NCBI RefSeq assembly: GCF_037975245.1
Contig: NC_092577.1
Location: 30,373,898 to 30,437,897 of the forward strand
Direction: 5' to 3'
Length of the DNA: 64,000 nt
Source of the DNA: Apostichopus japonicus
Taxonomy: Eukaryota; Echinodermata; Holothuroidea; Aspidochirotida; Stichopodidae
Shown: positions 59,973-64,000 of the stretch, in pieces
Layout: each line of letters begins with the position of its first letter
Numbering within the stretch: the first letter of the stretch is position 1
The notes under the pieces: generated by a model
The model's input: only the letters and a program-made list of their open reading frames with translations
Database searches by the model: none
Told to the model about the DNA's origin: nothing
Translations under genes and position numbers: made by a program

Positions 59973-60006
59973 ATACAGGGATATACGCATGCGTATATCC
60001 CTGTAT
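59973..60006. repeat. Perfect 34-bp palindrome
   Basis: Centred between 59989 and 59990, the two halves are exact complements with no spacer. The left half is ATACAGGGATATACGCA. Confidence 0.9.
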
Positions 60007-61204
60007 GGAAAGTACAAGATGAACAATTCTGTGATGCTTATAATGAGATTATGTCTCCAATTATGTAATTACCTGAAGAATATGACAGAGCAGATAAGAT
60101 TTAATTAAAAAACAAAGCTTTTGGTTAACATTTAATGAATCGTCCAATTATATCTGTATATATATCCTTTAAGATAATTCAACCGTGGGAACTGGGAAAT
60201 ATTCAAATAGAAAGAAACTGAAATGAAATTAGAAAAAGAAGAAGCGAATGAAATGATTTTCGTAAGTCAATTGGTATTACTTTTGGCCTAGAAACATCTA
60301 CTACTACATCTGACCTAGATATCTAGAGGGAAGAAATGCAGCACAGATTTTGATGACAGTTATTAGGCATATTTTTCGGGGCTTCATATTTAGTAATTGA
60401 GCTGGAGCATAACAAGTTTCATCGAAGAAAGATGTCAGCAAATTGAACAATCTACTATTTCCTTTGTTTTCTTTGTATTTTGGTTTACTGTATGTTTGTT
60501 TGTTTGGTCTCATTCTTTACGGACGAATTAAAACAATCAGAATCACACATTACAATAAAAAATATAACTTGTTATATAACTAACTAACTAACTAACTATA
60601 ACTATAACTAATGGGCACATATTGTTTTCCACCACACTGACCTGATTATTTAAAACTTAAGTACCCCAGAACTTCATATTGATAAAAAGCTCTTGTAAGT
60701 AGAGTAATTCATTGTTATGTTTTTCCTGGTTATTAAGTTTCTAATAACAAAAGGTGTATATAGTTCTTTACCTACAACTGAAAGCAATGTTCAAAAAGAA
60801 ACACGATATTAATCAATCATTTTGCAACCCAACAATATGGTAAAGAAAAATAACAGCAGGGTGCACCATTTTCTATTTATTAATTATATCTGTACTTCAA
60901 TATTGACTGTTTCGTTTGATTTACTGTCATAAAAAAAGATGAATAATTTAATGAAATGCAAGTATAATGAAAAATATCTGAAAACTTCCTTGTGATATTT
61001 TTCACTTTAATCTAATGTAAATTTTTATCACATATGAGTACACATCACGTTTAAACATTTCTGCCTGCATATATCCTGCAGCTGTACTAACTTTGATGAG
61101 ACGGCCCCAGGCAGCCCAGCCCCCCCCCCCCCCGCGTCTCATAAGCCTATGGTTATGTAGGTTTTTTGTTTTTACTAATCACCATGCAGATATCTTCATG
61201 GAGA

Positions 61205-61207
<3 letters not shown>
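60007..61207. other. No recognisable gene
   Basis: A TAAC/TAACTA run lies at about 60577-60611 and a C run at 61119-61132. Nothing coding is seen. Confidence 0.55.
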
Positions 61208-61289
<82 letters not shown>

Positions 61290-61290
61290 T
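61208..61290. repeat. TA dinucleotide tract
   Basis: A TA repeat of about 80 bases abuts the left end of the composite element. Confidence 0.95.
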
Positions 61291-61294
61291 ATAT

Positions 61295-62707
61295 TAGTGT
61301 TTGCACGGGTTATCCGGGTACCCGGGTACCCGCCCGACGTGATACTACCCGGTTCCTAAGTTATTACCCGAATCCTAAGCAAAGTGTGATTTAAAAAAAA
61401 AAAAATGGCAAACCGACGGTTAGGCAGATTTCCCATTGACTTAGTGTGGTGTTAGGCTACAATGTGGTCGAAGATAACAGCAATAACGAAAGCTTTCCAT
61501 AGATATCTTATAACTGCGTCACAATTTCAGCTAATAAACAGATGGCTAGGCTAGACTACCCCCATTGACTTAGTGTGGTGTTAGGCAACCATGTGGTCGA
61601 ACGTAACAGCAATAACGAAAGTATTCCATGGATCAAGGGCGTAGGAACCGGGGGGGCTGGGGGGGGGCGCCAGCCCCCCCAGTGAAAAATGTGGAGGGGC
61701 GGAAGTATCATTCCGCCCCCCCACTCCGCAAGTCAGAAAACCCCTTTTTCATTTCCAAATGAGAAAAAAAATCTCATTTGGAGCACCAAATTGCATCTAA
61801 GGCCAGGTGAAAATACAAAATTAAGTTTACAAAATGGAGTGGGTGTTGAAGTGTGCTATATTGCACCAAATTGTATCTGAGGCCACCTGGAAATGCAAAA
61901 AATTCCAAAGGGGAGGGGGACACCCCCTCCCCTTAGACCCCTCCCCCAGGCCGGCCATCAGTCTTCAGCCCCCCCACTCAAAAGTACCTTCCTACGCCAC
62001 TGCCATGGATGTCTTATAACTGCGTAACAACTCCAGCAAATAAACAGATGGTTAGGCTTAGCTAGATTTCTCATTGACTTAGTGTGGTGTTAGGCTACCA
62101 TGTGGAAGAAATTATTATTTATTCATTCGTTTATTTCAAAGAAAGAAAGGCTGACAAGGAATTTTACGCGATGTTTATGGATTATAGACGGGATAACTAA
62201 AAAATAGTAATCGCAAGTGGCTTTTTACTAATCGTTTATTCCAAATGCGATCAAATTGCGCGAATCGCGCAATCTCGCGGCTAATGCGAACCCTGGGCCT
62301 GCATAATAGATAGTAGAAGTATTAAAAACTGTTTAAGAGCTAAATTGGATATTTATATGGTTTGATCCAATAGATGTGCACGAGCTAGCATAAGCAGCGG
62401 CGGCAGTGCGATGTTAGTAGTAATGCTAATTATAATTTAATAATTTATTTATTAACAAGTTAATGAAAGAAACAGAAGCAAATAAAAATTATTGAGGGAG
62501 GTTTTATACCTTATCTTTCACCTACGTATTTGAACATGAAAACATTGTCAGTAGAGAATATAATGCATTTATTACAGCATCCAATATGTAATTTCTTGAA
62601 AATCGTGATACACGAGTGTAAACAAATTTTTTCCGGGTACCCGGATACCCGACGGGTAACGGCCCTCGGGTACCCGGTTCCCGATTTTTGGAACCGTGTA
62701 AACACTA
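61295..62707. mobile_element. Composite hAT-like element, about 1.4 kb, with internal tandem repeat
   Basis: The left end TAGTGTTTGCACGG and the inverted right end TAGTGTTTACACGG match at 13 of 14. Inner CCGGGTACCCG blocks are present near both ends. Flanking 8-mers are ATATATAT on both sides, but the context is a TA tract, so this is weak support. Inside, a unit of about 130 bp starting at CCCATTGACTTAGTGTGGTG (61432 and 61561), with a diverged partial copy at 62070, is tandemly repeated. The second unit carries a nested insertion. There is no transposase. Confidence 0.65.
61634..62002. mobile_element. Nested hAT-like MITE, 369 bp, with perfect 8-bp target duplication
   Basis: CCATGGAT occurs on both sides (61626-61633 and 62003-62010). 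The left end CAAGGGCGTAGGAA and the inverted right end CAGTGGCGTAGGAA match at 12 of 14. G-rich and C-rich subterminal blocks can pair. It splits the second tandem unit of the host element at a site whose intact counterpart is visible in the first unit. Confidence 0.92.
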
Positions 62708-64000
62708 ATATATATGTATGTATATATAAGATTTTACGTATATTTATAACACGTTAGGATATGTCAAGCTAAAGAGTTGCATGGTCTATAGTCGCCCCAT
62801 CGGCTTCGGTTGTTGGGACTTCTGAGAAAAAAAGGGCTTAGTAGTCTGGGCAGCTCTAGGCTCCCAAAATGTTGGTTTTTAATATAGGGTGCATACAAAT
62901 AATGACGCCATTTACTCCAGAAAATACAGAATAATTTCTGGTATAGAAATATATATTAACGAGTAAATTTATACTTCGGTGACATAAAAACTGGGTGATT
63001 TGCCTCCCAGAGAGGAAGTTTATACTAATAATATTATTGTATAGACCAAATACAACCCTAATGAAGTGTATATAATTACATCGTATGTTGTGTGATTCTA
63101 TACGCTGTTATGATAATTCAAAATAAATGTTGTTAGTGTTATATCCTTTTTGCTTGTAAACTAATATACAACGAATGGTTAGTTTACACCTTGTTACTGA
63201 GTAATACACATTTCTTACAAAAGTACATGTCATCAGGGTTAAATAACCTTTTGGTTGAAAAGGGGGAACATTTTTTGAAAAGTTAGTGTAAATTAAGCAT
63301 TGTCAATGTGTAAATGTACATAAATCATTGTGTCGCAATACGCGCAGAATATGTAAATTTACCCACAAAGATTCAGAAATACACAAACCGGCCTTACCAT
63401 GGGGTATATGTACATGTTTGTCTGGGTAATGGCCAAGGCAACGGTTACATTTACACTTTGTGATGGAATAACTACATTGTGGAAGTTTATTATACCTTTT
63501 TCCAGTGTTCAATAACATATCCATGTGTTAAAATATACCAGACAATAGTGTAGAACTACCCGTTTAATTTTTAAAGTGATATACATAAACTTAAAAAGAA
63601 AGCATATTTAAAAAAGCCATCTGCTCTGTGGAATACCCAAAAAAGAAATAGTAATAATTCTGTTTTATAACCAAAGATCTTTAATACTGGTGAATAAATA
63701 TTCATTTAGAAGATTAGAAAATATTTTTTTTATAGGATTTTACAGCATTTCAGTAAGTTATCATATACAAGCCTATGATGTACTTCTCACTAAAGCCGTT
63801 AGAACTATGTGCAGACCTATACATCGTTAAGAGTCGTGGCTTCAGTAGATCTCCATTTATATTTTATGTACAGAGGTACAGAGAACCGGGTTGGACCCCG
63901 GGGACTACTATGTCAGCAGGCACCCTTTCTGCAATATTCAATTTTCCCATAAGTATATATTACGAAAATGGGAAAACACTATTTTTGATCCAATAGTTTT
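62708..64000. other. No recognisable gene
   Basis: AT-rich to the end of the window. A minus-strand frame at 63524-63303 is Cys/His-containing but matches no domain I know. Confidence 0.5.

Overview
The window looks like nuclear DNA from a marine invertebrate, most probably an echinoderm or other ambulacrarian; that taxonomic call is an inference. It is AT-rich, has GT-AG introns, long TA dinucleotide tracts, many poly-C/poly-G tracts, tRNA-derived SINE-like sequences, CR1/L2-like reverse transcriptase remnants, many short inverted-repeat DNA transposons, and TAGGCCTA-rich stretches. Nothing bacterial, such as an operon, Shine-Dalgarno site or CRISPR array, is present.

Only one protein gene can be supported. 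It is a seven-exon minus-strand gene at 44115-32964 that encodes a 304-residue crotonase-fold (enoyl-CoA hydratase/isomerase) protein with a probable mitochondrial presequence. All six introns are GT-AG, the reading frame closes exactly across every junction, an in-frame stop precedes the ATG, and a poly(A) signal follows the stop codon. Its introns hold repeats: a minisatellite of about 44 bp in intron 4, a TTAA-flanked MITE in intron 5, and two inverted-repeat elements in intron 1.

Layout. 1-13 kb is gene-free, with a small TTAA MITE (1799-2056), a broken RT fragment (2175-2533), an inverted/direct repeat complex around a tRNA-like sequence (5779-6438) and simple repeats. 13-24 kb has a SINE (13195-13440), a 621-bp TTAA inverted-repeat element (14987-15607), a degenerate tetranucleotide array (17225-17755), a 137-bp minisatellite (18880-19830) and a 110-bp tandem repeat (23625-24040). 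24-33 kb has a tRNA-like sequence (28805-28877), the 3' end of a CR1/L2-like element with an internal 90-bp triplication (30520-31260), and a hAT-like element (31714-32205). 33-44 kb is the crotonase gene. 45-64 kb is repeat-rich: a U2 snRNA-headed sequence (45418), a pentanucleotide array, several hAT-like MITEs with 8-bp target duplications (49225, 51156, 61634), a second copy of the intron-5 MITE (49633-50000), a duplicated AT-tract unit (52505/53515), an AGCTAT-rich array, and a composite element (61295-62707) carrying a nested hAT insertion.

The strongest leads are the transposon nesting events, which can be dated relative to each other, the U2-derived chimera, and the crotonase, whose second catalytic Glu position is a Cys. 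I did not find a clearly new multi-gene system.
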